Assembly (NCBI RefSeq): GCF_028389875.1
Contig: NC_084663.1
Location: 214,668,876 to 214,732,875 of the forward strand
Origin: Rhea pennata
Taxonomy: Eukaryota; Chordata; Aves; Rheiformes; Rheidae
Length of the DNA: 64,000 nucleotides
Reading direction: 5' to 3'
The notes below the pieces were generated by a model that had not been told where the DNA came from, made no database searches, and was given only the letters and a program-made list of their open reading frames with translations. Below are positions 44,538 through 58,330 of the stretch, in pieces (the stretch's first letter is position 1; each line of letters starts with the position of its first letter). Both the position numbers and the translations under genes were made by a program.

Positions 44538-45542
44538 TTATCCAGGAGCAGAAATACATCCAAGGCAGTTGGGATTTGAGACGAGCAAAGACTCCCGGAC
44601 CTTGGCGAAACATCAACTGATGTTTAGCTGTATTGATTCCAACCCCAAATCCCTACCTTGACTATCTGGGCAATACAAAAGACATCCAGGACAAGTTTCC
44701 AGGTTGAACTCCCAATTCAAAAGTCTCCTCCCCACTTTTCTACTATCTGCTAAGGAGGCGCCGGCATATGTTGCCCAAGTGATAATCCTCTCAATAAACT
44801 GGCAACTTGTACTGCATAGCCAGGAGGTTTATAGTTCGCTGGAGAACTGCCAGACTTCTGGAAAACCAACGGTGCACAGAGTGGGGACACACTGGCTATT
44901 TGCCAGCCTCCTCCAGGGTTGGAATTGCCACCTGACGGAGCAGAGTGCCTGCAGAAAGCCAAGTTATTCGATCTGCTCTCTGTCTAGAGGAGGTATAGGG
45001 ATAAACAATTCTGTCCACTCTAATCCAGATTTACAATATTGGAGCAAATTTCCAAAAAGAAAAAAAAACAGACACATTACTACGATATTGCTTAACAGTA
45101 AAAAGATCCTCCTTTGGTTAACCAGTGCCTCAGCTAGGTTGTGAGGATGCCTACACAAGCTTTACATCTGACCCTAGAGCTGGCTGAGCTACGAACACCC
45201 AGCCGTGTTTACTTGTTCCTGTCAAGACACTGAGCCCTTGCTTTGTGCCACCACGGCATACTACGAGCTATCAAGTGGCAATTAGGCCATCTTCACCCAC
45301 CTCTGCCCTCCTCAAAGGTGGCTTCATTAACATCTCTAACGGTGCCACTTAACCGTGTGTATTTCTTCCACCTGTCTATTACAGCCTTCTAAAGGCACAC
45401 GGCAACCTCCATACATTGTAAGAAATGTATGCATTCTTACTTCTGGATTTGTACTATTCTCCGCGTGCCAATGTCCCAAAAGGCACACACGCAAGATGAC
45501 TGGGTGCGGGCTGTTCAGTAATCACTGCAGATTTCAGAGAAG

Positions 45543-45692
45543 TTGTTGGGTCTCCATCCTTGGAGATATTCAAAAACTCTCTGGGCAGGGAGACCTTGGA
45601 AACATGCTTTAGGTGACCCTACTTGAGCAAGGGAGTTGGACTAGGTGATCTCCAGAGACCCCTTCCAACCTCAACCATTCTGTGATTCTGTG
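45543..45692 (+). mobile_element. CR1 LINE tail (plus strand)
   Basis: It reads forward from 'gttgggtctccatccttgga' through 'ttggactaggtgatctccag' to 'ccattctgtgattctgtga', the usual CR1 terminus with two end repeats. Confidence 0.95.
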
Positions 45693-47841
45693 ACCTTCTC
45701 CTGGAATTATGCCAGGCAATCACCTCTCCCCTCCAGACCTGACAACATGGAGACACAACTCATTAGAGCCCCTGGGGCTCTGCAGCTTGTCTCACCTCCG
45801 TGCATGAAACCTCATCCCCTGGACGGATAGGAGCAGGGTGGCAGATCCTCGACACGGTAGGACTCCTAGGATGGACAAGCAATCACTACAATAACCCCTC
45901 CAGCCTCACAAGGATGGAGTCACTCAAAAGTAGCTCCATCCATCCTCAATGAGGATGTAGAAGTTATAACAGAAGATCAAGCAACACTCTCAATACTGAG
46001 GAGTATTAAATTACTACAACCAAAGGCAGGTACAAGCCCAGCTACTACAGATATTAAAAACTGGGACAGGCAAGTCACTTGGAAAAACTTATAAAAGAAA
46101 CCAATACAGTGATCTGAACCTGTTTTAGTGAAACTTTCTAGTTATCTCATCCCAAAGTCATTCTTGAAAGGAGTTTGTTGGTTTTTAGCAGCTCAAATCT
46201 CCATGATTTCACTTGCTGTAAGGATGATCTTGCAGCTTCATCAAGAGCACCTAAATAACATATCAACCACTGCAGCACTAAAAATGTGTTAGAGGTAGGA
46301 CTCTACAGGACTTACGTATTCTTGAAACTCTGGAAAAGAAAAAGGAAATTTAATTTGCTTTTCTTTGGCTAAAGAGACCAGATGGTTACATCTTTATTTC
46401 AGCCTTCCAGTGGTGACTGGGTAAATTAATTGTCACTTATAACACAGATTTCCAAAACGTGCCATTTAATTTTTCAAGAATAGTTTCTGCTGGCCATTAT
46501 CTGATTATTGCCTAAATTGCTACAAGCAGCCTAAATTAATTTACAAGACAAAATATTCTCCTTCATCCCTTTTTTTAGTAACTCTAGAGCAGCGATACAC
46601 TCTTAACAGCAGCTGTATCACAAGGATTTTTACAATGACAGATAATAAAGTCCCTTATCTAACTGCAGGACACGGCACGGTATAAAATCACGCTTCAATC
46701 CATTGAACCGCTGTCACCAAGGGCTCAAGCGAGCCGTTGTTCAGACACTTGCTGTACTATCTCAAGAGCCAATTAACTACCAACATTCAACAGAATAAAA
46801 ACCCAGGCAGCCAAGCAAAATTGTCCGTGTTAGGTAATTCATTGGCCCAAGATGGATAAATGCAAGGGATCATTTTACTAATTCTCCCACTTAAAACCTT
46901 AACCACTTTATGCCAATTTATTTCCGCTGAGAAATAGTCTGATAGCCTTTAAAGTGCAATAAATCCAGGAACCTTTGGTTCTTACAGCGACCTATTCAGG
47001 TCAGCCGTATTATGCCAAGCATTTTCACTTGCAAAGTACTTTTGCATTTTATTTTAAGACCATCTACCATTTCTTATTCTTTGCTGCCTAGACCTCAGCA
47101 ACACTTCAGAAACAGTATCTGTGAAACACGAGCAGCTTCGAGTCTTTCGGGGACTTCCCCGCTGCTGTCAATCTGTTCCCTTTAGACTGACTGCGAATTT
47201 ATTCCTGCAAAAAGTCACGTTTTGTGGAACGAATGTGCAAATTCAGTACTTGAGAAATTGCTGCAGAGCTGAGAAATTAGAAAGCAGGCAGCACGCAGGC
47301 TTCCCGACCCAGCGCCACCACCCCCTCCGCAACCCGGCCACGCAGCAGGGCTCTCGAACGCTGATCGCCAGCAGCAGTGACGGCGGAGAGAACGCACCTA
47401 ATTACGTGATGATTGAGGGGTGCGGAGAAAATATCCGATAAGGACATCTGGGAACTCATTCCGCACTGGAAACCAAGCCTCCAGAGAGGACGAGCTGCCG
47501 TCTTACGGAACTGACCTGCAGCAGATATTTAAACAAACTTTGCCCTCCCGATAGACCAGCCTTTCCCAATCCGAGATGACGTCTCTTCTCTGCTTTGCTC
47601 CTTGCACGGCGCAGGGCTCAGATTGTGCCTTTGCTTCTCCCTTTCTGGGGGGGTTGCTATGTTCCTGAGGCACCTTGGAAAAAGGGCTAAAGCTTGGTAG
47701 AAAGCAGCGGGGCTTCAGTCTCTTGGAAGGTGACAGGTATCATCAAACGAGCACCAGTGAGACCATCAGTGTGTTTTAAGATGCTGCTGTCCTTCAGCTG
47801 GAACTTGGGTCAAACTCAGTACTAAAACATCAAGATATAGC

Positions 47842-47881
47842 TCATCCATGGATTTCACTTATCATCCATGGATTTCACTTA
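47842..47881 (+). repeat. Perfect 20-bp tandem duplication
   Basis: The unit tcatccatggatttcactta occurs twice, back to back, without a mismatch. It is a recent small duplication in the large FAM168A intron. Confidence 0.95.
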
Positions 47882-50800
47882 CCCCCAAGCTCAGATTGGC
47901 CTCCTACATTTAAAAGGAAAGTGTGTTGTCCTGAGACTCCTTTAATAGCTCAAAGTGCACATTCCACAACCTGCAGAGTTTTCCAAATCAAACACAAGTC
48001 TAGAAGCAGTTTTCATCTCCAGGGGACGGAGCTGAAGCTAAACTGATTTCTGGTTTATTTTATGCCTGACATTTTAAGTTACACGAATCTGGGTGAATCC
48101 TGTTTGCCAGCTCACAGGCGCAACTACAATAGCAACGATAACTTTCTTTTCTCTCCTTATCCCTCAGAACAGCTTAATTGCCGAATCAAGCCCAGTGTTA
48201 GCGTGCATTTCTGCGGCAAGCTCTACCCCATCTCTCACGTGGTGTGCTCCTCAGGCATTTCCAAAGGACAAATGTCTAGATGTGCAAATGCGCATTAATG
48301 CTGCAGTAAGCTCAGAGGCAGGGCCAGGTTTTGCTATATACAGATCATCCCGCGCTACTCTCAGTACCCAATCACTCACTCACCACCCCGACATGAGGCT
48401 CTCCCAGCCCACTCATACTAAATGAATGTAAAAATAGAAGTAAAGCTGAAAGCAAGGGTGGAACCGTTCTGAAGAGCAAGTTAATGGATGGGTGAGAATT
48501 CAGCATTTCTGAAGTCTCTGAGGATAATAAATAGATTCATTCCCATGAACAAATGCCACCCCCTTATTACTGTTTCAAGCCTCATCAGCCCAAGAGTAAA
48601 ACAGCCAACTGAACATGTATTCCCCAAGCTGCAGCAACTGTTACAAAAAAGAGGAGCTCTAGCATTTGATGACCTACTCTCTTTCCTGTAGACCCTTCTA
48701 TAGTTTGTCCTTTTTTCATCTGATAGGTCCTTTCCTTTGGTCATTAGCAATGCCTTACTTCTTACTCTTTACCCATGGCCATATGAAGCCAACGCTCACA
48801 TTGGCTGCAAAGGCACCCACAGAATTTCCTGCACTGTTGTTTCCAGTTTTTAAACATCGCCGTAAGTACAGACCATCACTCAGATTTTGACTCCATACTG
48901 CATACGTTATCACAGAACTGTAAAACCATATCTCACACTCATTACTGCTGACACTCCAAGTCAGTAATACCATCTGATCCTACCAAAACTAAGACTTTAA
49001 TTGAACTGTTTAAAAGGAGTCATTTATTCTACCTGCTGCTCCTGTGCATTCATGCTAATGGGAGATGGAAGATCTTGTGATGAGCCACAGAAAGAGACAG
49101 TGAAGTCCCATGTAGACAGCAGAAGAGTGGTGGAAGGGACAGGTGGGCTCATCCCCGCAAGGCAGCAGAGTTCTGGCTGTAGTGTGGAGCATCCCTTGTC
49201 CGGAGGCTCTCTCCTGCATCCCTTGGAGCACTCGACCAGACAGGGCATGTCTCCCCCAGACAACCTGCTGGAGGAAGCTGGAGCTTTCAAAGGTCAAATC
49301 TTTTACAAGTTTCTGAGATTGTGGAGCAAACACAGCATTTTCTCTTTAGATTTCTTCCCATTACAGCTCTGGCTACCTGATCTGCTTGAGCCTGGGTGCA
49401 TCCTTCCCTTCAGCACAAGGTGCTTCGTATCATCTTCTTCACCAAGATGTGAAAATGGGCACTACTGAAAGTCACGGCAGTGGGAGAAGTACTTTTGGCA
49501 GGAAAGGTGATGGTGAGACCAGCTCTGGTCTATGATACCATGGCACATAGGATCTGCTGGTCTCCATTTCACATGGTCACACCTTTGATACAACCGCGTC
49601 CTGCCTGCCTCAATAAGATTTTTCCTAACTGGAGAGGCAAGGACGGGGGATGGTTGCTGGAGATAACCTGCCCTCCAGAGCTGGAGAACCCCAGGTTCTG
49701 CTGAATTAAGTAAGAAGAGAAGCGGATGTGCACAGAGCTCTGAGCTCTTGCATATGGGAACTTGTGGTTGCACTGCAGAACACATGAGCTTGAGGCAGTT
49801 GTCTTCATCATGCCAAGGAATCAAGCGATTTTATAAGACCAAAAAGATGTCAGAAAAATGGCAGTAGCACTGTTTGGGCATGTGCTGCCTTAATTCTCTC
49901 TCACTCAGAGAAATTTGTTTTTAGGCTATGTCTTAAGGTTCAGTATTGTTACGGGCTGTAGGCCAAAGGAGGTAATTCTCGTTTCCATTCCTATTTTAGT
50001 TCCACCTCAGTTTTATTTCCTGTCTATGTCCAGAAATCTCTCAGGCCACACTGCAGCTGTCTGGTTTCAGGAAGCATTTGTATGAGCAAAAGTCATCTTG
50101 AAAACTAGAAGCAACTGTCTGGAAATATTAGTAAGATAGTTTGATTATCTAAGTCGCATGCGATAAATAAAGCATAGCAACAGAACTTGACAGGCTGTCA
50201 ATCACCATAACTTCTGGGCAAGAGACATGTGTCATATTCTTTCCTATGTTAAGACAAGTCTCTACGGTAAAGAAGTTCCTGAAAACTATTTAAGTCATGC
50301 AAAATTAATGCTCCCCGCAATTATTTACTTCCTTCTGTATTTGATTAATCCAAAGCAAGATATGCACAGCAGTAATGCTAAAATAACACTGTTTGTTGCT
50401 TCACAGAAAGATAAAGAAGCTGCTAGAGTTTTTCTTGAAACACCGACCTGCGGCTCCACCCTATGTAATAATGTTCGCTACGGAAATACCGAGCTGGAAG
50501 GATTCAAGTAATTTATGACAGCAGAAGACTGCAAAACTTAATGGAGACCAAGGCGTATTCCTTCAATTCCCCCTCGGGTAAGATCAGAGGAATAACACAT
50601 CTGCATTTTCACACTTCCTCAGAGGAATCCCAGCCTTGGTGAAAACCTGCTTGCCATCAGTCTGTGCAGCTAAAGCCTCATATCCCCATTAATGACGGGT
50701 AACGACCAACAAGTCTGTCCAGAGCCGAGCAGAAATGACTAACGAGGTCACATTTGTTGGGAGAAGACTGATCTTTTTTCCTAGAGAAGTCCACATAACT

Positions 50801-52659
50801 GGAAAAAAAACCCACATTTTTTTTCAAGTCTATCTGCAGATTTCTCTTAGGAGAACACGTCCCCACCCAACTTCTTTTTCAGAAGACTGGGTAGCGCGGT
50901 CTGCATTGCAAAAAGTAAATGCTGATATCCCCCGCGATGTTTCAGCCCTGATGAGCTCGGCAAGAGGGCAGAGACTGCACTGAAACAGCCGGGGCTACAC
51001 CATGTCACCTTTAAGTACATCCACATGGAGGATGAGCAGGGAGCAGCGAGCGTACAGAGTAAAGTCCCGGAGCCGAGAGCAAATCGAAGCAAGAAGGTAG
51101 TTCCTTACCAGTGAGCGGAGCTGAGCATGGGCCTGGGAAATACTGCTAAGGATGCCAGGAGCAGCAATTTGTTCCAAGGACAAACGCTGCAGAAGTAACA
51201 GCTGCGTTTCTAGAAGGCACCTCATCAGCTTCAGGACGTGCATTAACATTCTAGCAGCTGACAACTGTAGTGTCTTCAAAGCCCTGCTTGAAAACCTTCG
51301 CTGTTCAAAATCACCCAACAGCAGGATAACGTGAGACCCAAGCGAGCAGCATTAGGATCTCAACAGCTTTGCCAGGGTCATCCCCAGAGCTTGCTTAGGT
51401 CCCACCGCAGTGAGCAAGGACAAACAGCATCTTTTTTTTCTAGACATGGACATTAAGACTCAACGAGATGATGGTGTTTTCTGCACAGAAGGTCCACGCC
51501 AGAACTTGGATGAGGACTGCCAGTCCCTAATTCCCAAGTCGCTTACTGTGATGTGAAGTGGGGGGGGGGGCTATAAAAATTGGACCACAACATGTAAGAC
51601 TGCGTAAGTCATCAGGCTGTAGGGACTTCTCCAGTCTTCAAGTCCTTTCCCGATTAATTCCTACCTCAGGAACTGCTTTTTTGACGGGTCCTGAGCACTG
51701 AGCGGAGGTTTTCACAGCGCTGATTGACATGCCAGCGGGACTCTCTGCTCCAGAGCAGGAATGGCCAGCTCACACCCCGTCGTTTTGGATGTGGAATTAA
51801 GACTGCTCTTTCTTTGCATGCATCACTTCACTTTCACCGATGCTAAATTTCATCACCATGCCATTTCACTCCGTCTCCTGAGAGGCGACTGCAAGCCTTC
51901 CTATTCGGCCCTCCTCTCTGCTGGCCTGAATAATTTAAAACCACAAGCAAAACTTTGTCTCCTCGGTCCGCGTTCCTTTTTCTAGGTCAGTTATGAAACC
52001 GCTGAACCAGCGCAGTTCCCAGCCCACATTGCTGCAGAGCTCCGCAACCCCCTTCATCACAAAAGCTCGCTGTTTACTCCAACCCTGGGCTTTTATCTTT
52101 TAAAAAATTATTCCTCTAGCAAGGAGCTCCCCTCTCATCCTGCAACCGCTTAGTTTCTTTGAGTAAATCTTTGCTTTTCTCTTGCGGAAAGCCTTTGGCG
52201 ATGTAGTTTCCCCCATCCATATGTTTGCTGGCATCCTTGGAGAATTGCAGTGGGTTTGGGAGGCTTTGACCCATGCTGCCCCAAGACAGAGCTACTTATT
52301 TCCTTCTTTATCTTTGTTATTTTTAAAATGAGGACCTCAAAAGACATCTCAGTGCATGTTTTTCTTTCCTATGCAGTAATGAGGGTGATGGGTGACAACT
52401 ACATCAGGCCCTTAACTAGGACAGGATCTTAAGTTTAAAGAGAGCAATAGAGAAACTGTTCCTCTTCCTGCTCACGCCGGCTGTAAATAGCTCATTTTTC
52501 CTCCTGTTGGACCGTTTTCACCTCTGTCTTTTCCTGCGTATGGTGCGACGTGCTTACCGGAGCCACCTGCTTCGGTGAAGGAGAGCTGGATGGAGCTTTG
52601 CTCGATTCACGTGGCTGCAACGGAATAATTAATTACAGTCTGAGTAAGTACGCTTCGTC

Positions 52660-53120
52660 CGAACCGGAAAAGCCCATCCGTCTGGAGCGCGGTATCCCAC
52701 CGCCCCAGCTCCCGCCGGCGGGAACGCGCTCTCCTCCCACCGCCCGAGGACTCGTCCCCCTGGGCTCCGCCGAGCTTGCAACCGAACGGCGCAGGTGGCT
52801 GGGAACCGCGCTGAGACGCACGCGGAGGGCAGGAGGACGTCACCGTGCTGCTGTCGAATTTCAAGCGCCGGCAGCCGCTCCCCTTCCCGAGGTAGCCGGT
52901 TCCCGGGCACCATCTGCTTCTCCAGCCACGCGGGGAGACATCCTACGGCGACTCCAGCGACAGCATTTCCACGGGGCTCGTAACGGAGAGGCAGCCAGGC
53001 ACATCTGCCTGCCCGCGAGCAAGTCGGAGCTCTTGTCTCCGCGGGCTGGCGCTTACGACCGGGTGTTTATGCCAACCGTGCAGAAACGCCGCTCGGTGCA
53101 ACGTGCGCGTCGCCACCGCG
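52660..53120. promoter_or_regulatory. CpG-rich island inside the large FAM168A intron
   Basis: It is a GC- and CpG-dense segment in a 25-kb AT-rich intron, with several GC boxes and ACGTCAC-type motifs. It contains one long open frame (plus strand, 52550-53305) that resembles no known protein and is probably a by-product of composition. It could be an alternative FAM168A promoter, an enhancer, or an old island. The sequence alone does not decide. Confidence 0.35.
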
Positions 53121-54012
53121 TGCCAGGCTACGGGGATGGAACGGTCTTCTGCTTGCATCTCCAATGCCTTCTCTTGTACTTCACTGTATATACTTACTTA
53201 TTTATTTTTCTTTATTTATTGTATTTTATTGTATTTAATTCCTCTCTTCTGACCTGCCCAGCTGGCATTCATAACAGCCAGGTCCAAACATTACGGTTTC
53301 GATGACAGTGGCATCCAGGAAGGGCCTCTACCACGTTAGATACCTACAGACGTGTCAGAAACAGGTCCGTGCCCCCAACTTCTCAACACGCAGGAAGATT
53401 GTGAAGAAAGGTTTACGGATTTAAAAGACCAGAACAAGCAAGGGATATCCCCATTGCACAGCCAGGAACACTGACACGCTGGGAAACCAACCGGGGTCCC
53501 ACAGGTCTTCCAAAAGCTGAGAAATGGGCCTAAGTCGGCCCAGCTCGGGCAATTTGGCACAAGATTGCATGTCCGCTTCGTTCGCCACCGCTCCAAGTGT
53601 CATAAAGATGCATTTTGACAGCAAACAATTCGAATGTTTTGTGCGGCAAGATGCTGTTTTCCACTTAAGTGGATTTGTTGCTGCAAACACTGGTGGACCC
53701 TGTGGGACTGGCACTTCACCGATCAGGAGAGCTAAATGTTGAGCTACCAGCGTCAGAATTTTGAGATGTATTTTACAGACTTTGCAACATGATCGATGAC
53801 TTTGCTGGCTCTGCAGCAAGGCGCTCACGGCGAAGGGAGAAAAGAAAATCCCCTACCTGGTCATGCAGCATTTTCCATTTCTCTTACTTCCGGGTGCTCT
53901 GATTTAATTTGCCAGTTGGGGACTTGCCCTACCTACGGCAAAGGCGGTATGGCAGGGGCGACGCCAAGCCCCCGGCCTCCCCAGCCCCGTGGCTCGTGTG
54001 TGCTCTGCAGAG

Positions 54013-54102
54013 TGCACCAACCCCAGCCGGGTTGGACTAGACGATCGGCGGTTGGCTAGATGATCTCCAGAGGTCCCTTCTAACGTCAACCCATCTGCGA
54101 TT
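54013..54102 (+). mobile_element. Short CR1 LINE tail (plus strand)
   Basis: About 90 bp contain 'gggttggactagacgatcgg' and then 'ggctagatgatctccagagg' with 'tcccttctaacgtcaaccca'. The hairpin segment is partly duplicated (two 'tagatgat/tagacgat' copies), so this tail has a small internal rearrangement. Confidence 0.85.
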
Positions 54103-57100
54103 TGTGTACGTGTCTGTGTATCAACCTGAGCCTCCCCCCAAGTGCGTATGCAAGAATTAATGCTACAAAACCTGTCCAGTAATTAAGGATTTCTCTTAAA
54201 AAGCACCCCCCTTTGTGTTTTGCAAGCCATGTTCTCCCCTCACACTGGTATCATCCTCCCCATCTCATCAAGCCCAATTTCCAAAGCGACCTTCCTGCTT
54301 TTGCACTGAACATCTCCTACGCTCAAGCAAGATCTCCTGGGACGGGAGCAACAGGCAACCCCCGAACGCTCATTACGATGTTACGGGATCGGTGATTATC
54401 GCTGGGAAAAAGAAAAGAAAAGAATAAGAAAAGAAAGGTCAAGTGTCCGCGGTGCAAATCCGGAGCAGATGTTGCTTGCAGGCACCCTTGCCACAAGGCA
54501 GATAGCAGGAACGGTGGAAAAGAGGAGTGGGACCGCCGGGAAGAGGGCAGGCGCTCGCTCCCGGAGCGGCTCGCTCTAGCCAAGACGCCGGGCGACAGCT
54601 ACTTCGCGCACCCTGTCGCCGTACGGGGCGGCGGGAGGCAGCACGTGTCTGCAACGCAGCACGCGGCGCGGCGGAGAGTTACCCTGGATAAAACCTCACC
54701 GCGATAAAACACCTCGCGCTGCAAGAAGAGGCCGAGCTGGAGATACATTCGGGAAGGCTGAGGGTTTAGGGTTCACAACGTCCTAAACTCGGAGGTTGCG
54801 TTTTTAAATGCTAATTAACTTGAAAGTGCCCATATGGTATTTTGGACATTTTGGACTCCGACCAAGCCAGCGAATTGCTCTCAAATACGTTAGCTTCAGA
54901 CAAACGCAGCGGCAGATGGAGCGCGCGCCGAATGTCAACACAGCCTGGTTTTGGGTGCTAAAAGGCTTAACGGGTCTCTCGCGCGCATTTGGGCCGGGAG
55001 ATTAGATGAAATCACGCCTGGGGGACGCCGAGATACGTAATATTTGAACTGGCAAAACTCCACGGCGGCACGCGAAAAAGGGCTCGAGCAAAAATAAAAC
55101 CTAAATTCTCCAGCTAAAGCGTGCAAAATTTCTTTTCGAGGAAAGAGGAGGAATACGGTGTTCCCACAAAGACTGTGTGCCCGGAAATTGTTATTTTTCT
55201 CATTCCAGCTGGGAGACGGCTCCTGCCCAGCCAGCAAAAAGCCAGGGAAGAAGAGCAACAGCTTAGAAATCACGTGGCTACATAGGATCGAACGTTCCCC
55301 TTCCACCAAATGGATTTTAAAATCTCGTTGCTCAGTGAAGAAGCGGGGGAACCGCGCGCTCTCCCTGCGAGCCCTCTCCTCCGACGGCAACTCATCTCAG
55401 CAGAGAGGCTCTCCGCCCGCGTGGCCAAAGAAAAGAGCAAGCAAGCAAGCTGCAATGCAAAAGGCTTTTTTTAAGGTGATTTATCGCCCGGATAAAGGCA
55501 GAAGAGGAAGGCGCAGGCAGCTCCTTCCAGCTCACTCGGGCGGGATTGCAGCACCGGACCAGGAGGAAAGCTCCGCGGTGGAATCGGGGCCGCCTGCCCA
55601 CGTGCGAAACCAGAACGGGTTTTAGCAACGCATCCTGTTTCAGGGAGGTTTTGTGACTTTTGCTTTAGCGCCCTTAAAGGATTTGGAGATTTTTATAGCT
55701 TGCTCCTAAGCGGTCGCTCCTCAAGGATTAAATCCGGGAGCCAACTCCCAGGCAGAACTGCAGGAGACTTGCAAGCAAGTCCGTAAGTGAAGCCGTCTTC
55801 AGCCAAAAACACTCCTGGAAACAAAAAAAAGGAGCCAGCAGCTCCCTTCAGGAACAGCAGCGATAGCAGGATAGCAGTGCAAAAGAGGGAAAAAAAAAAA
55901 AAAAAAACTTCAGAAGTTTGAGGAGCAAAATAAAAATCAGATGTTTCGCATCGGGCTCCTCTCATACCGCACATTGCTGAGCAGATCAAAAAGGAGGCAA
56001 TTAGCAGTTTTTGAACTCAAACCAGTAACTTACTGCAGTTTTATCAGCACAACTGGAGGGTTTTTGTACCAGCTTCGTTAGATAAGGAGAGGAAAAGAGC
56101 TGTTCACAGGAATCTCCCAGAGAGCATTAAAAATTGCTACAGAAAACAGCCATCAGCAGAAAGCTTCCCTCAGTTCATTACACCAGAATATACTTTCCAA
56201 GAGATGTTTAGAGGCACTTGAAACTGAAAAAATGGTAGTATATCTGAATAAGTATGAAATTTTCCCACTATTTCTGCAGATTACTTTCTGTGGGAAAGCT
56301 CCCTACTCTAGGAAACGTCAGAGACGTGGTTACTTTTATGCACAGAGGCTGCCCACACCTCGTTTCGGGGAGGACTTGCCCGAACCTTGGGTTTGGGTGC
56401 GTTTGCAATGTGGCTGCGTTTAATATCTCATTGCAATGAGGACTCTGCTCTTGGTCTCAGCTTGTGAAGTCCTGTATGTCGTTCATCACGGGCTGCATAA
56501 GGGCAGCGAAACCAGAACTCACCACAGGTTTCTGCTTTGCCCTCTGTGCACGTTAACGTGAATACAGTTGAGAAATGAAGGGCCAGCTGAGGTCCTCCAA
56601 ATTCAAAAAATAGCTGAAATGTGACAAGTATGTATTTATCCTTGCATTTTTTTTCAATATCAACATTTCTGGCAGAGTATACAGTCTCTCACAAAAGATT
56701 CCAGCAGGCAACGGTGGCACCCTCTCCGTAGATCTCCTAAACACCTCCTCCGCCTGCATTGCTGACTCCCACTCCATCACAGCATGCTGGAGACCTGCTG
56801 TCATCCACAAAGCCCTTTATAAACCGGCCTGCTTCTGAGAAGGACATGCATGAACAGCACATATCTTACTGAACAGGGTTATTTTTAAAGCTATATGCAA
56901 AGAATATATTTAAATGTTATTCTAAAGCCTCAGAGATATAAAATACTACAGCATTTTTCCCTCATCTCCCCAACTTCTTTATGGATATGGTGGCAAAATC
57001 CACTAGAATCGAAAAAAAAGCAAAAGCTTCAAGAGTCCTCAAGAGAGAGACTGCCCCAAGGGGACTAAGAGAAGTTGCAGGGAGAACCAGTTCTGCTTGA

Positions 57101-58182
57101 AGACCGTTTTCTGGTTTGAACCCATTCTCTGCTTGATATATTTTCAAAGCAACCAGAAATAGAGATTCAAAGGTGCCAAGAAGACAGAATCAAAGGAGAC
57201 AGTGTCCTTGCAGCCAGCCCATCCTCCCAGTGAAGAGACAACCAAAGCAGAACTCCCTTGAGGAGAGGGTCACTATCTCTGGAGCATCTGTGCTCCATAC
57301 AGGACACTTTGAGGATCTCTTAGTCATTAAACTTTCCTTTCAGTTTTAAAAGATGTGAGATGCCCACTTAACATCAACCTATCAAAAAATAAATACGCAT
57401 CCAGCTAGAAATTCCTTTTAGAATGAATAATTTTTACATGGTTGCAAGCTGCATATCAAAAATACCCTCATGCTAGATTATTTCTCCTAGAATTCTTTTT
57501 TTGACCATAAGTATACAAACTACCTGCTTGTTTTCCAGCAGATTTTTTTAAGGGACATGCTATATGAAAGACACCTTGAATTAGCTTTCTTCTGATTAGC
57601 ATAGCTAAAATCAGCCTCATAGTGACCAAATGAATTAAGTCAACAAAAAAGAGCCTGCTCCTTAAAACCCAAAGGGACCTTTCGTCATTAAGTTAAACCT
57701 CACCAAAAATGATGAACCACTTTAGCAATACAACGTGAAAAACCACGGCAAGAACGAACATCACCTATGGGCCGACGAGCACAAGGAAGGTTTCAGATGA
57801 TGTGTTTCCATGCACATGATTCACTAAAGAAAGCTCCTGATCAGCAGCCAGATCTCCTGTAGAAGCCTGATTTTATCAGACCGATTTGAGACAAAGTGCC
57901 CTTATGAAACACGCTTATGAGGTTTTGCTCCTTCTTTTAAACCCTAGCAAGTGACAACATCAGGTCCCTTGGCAAATGTCTCTCTTGCTCAAATAACCTT
58001 TGGGTTCTTTAATAGCCAGTGCCTGCTCAATACTAATGAACTTACATAGATTTGTAAGTGCCAAATCAATACATTACGATTAATTTACACTGAGTCATTA
58101 TCTTGCAATATCTTCTCCTTATGTATCTTCTTCTAGCAAAGAGTCATAGAGAAAACTGCAATGAAATAATAGCTTCATTTTC

Positions 58183-58320
58183 ATAGAATCAGTAAGGTTG
58201 GAAGGGACCTCTGGAGGTCATCGAGTCCAACCGCCCTGCTCAAGCAGGGTCACCTACAGCATGTTAGGCAGGGTTGCATCCAGGTGGGCCCTGAATATCT
58301 CCAGAGCAGGAGCAACAAGG
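58183..58320 (-). mobile_element. CR1 3' tail forming the 3' part of a tRNA-CR1 composite (minus strand)
   Basis: On the plus strand it begins 'catagaatcagtaaggttgg' and continues with 'aagggacctctggaggtcat', 'cctgctcaagcagggtcacc' and 'ccctgaatatctccagagca', stopping near 58320. It is about 138 bp of standard CR1 3' end with one terminal repeat. In its own orientation it lies directly downstream of the tRNA-Phe-like sequence at 58403-58331. Confidence 0.93.
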
Positions 58321-58330
58321 ATTCCCCCCT

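Noticed and set aside
54181..54260. Phrase on the minus strand reading GENMAC, considered as the missing FAM168A start exon (KNMAYT in mammals)
   Set aside because: Only three residues agree, the expected MNPVYSP start is absent, and no donor lies at the right place.
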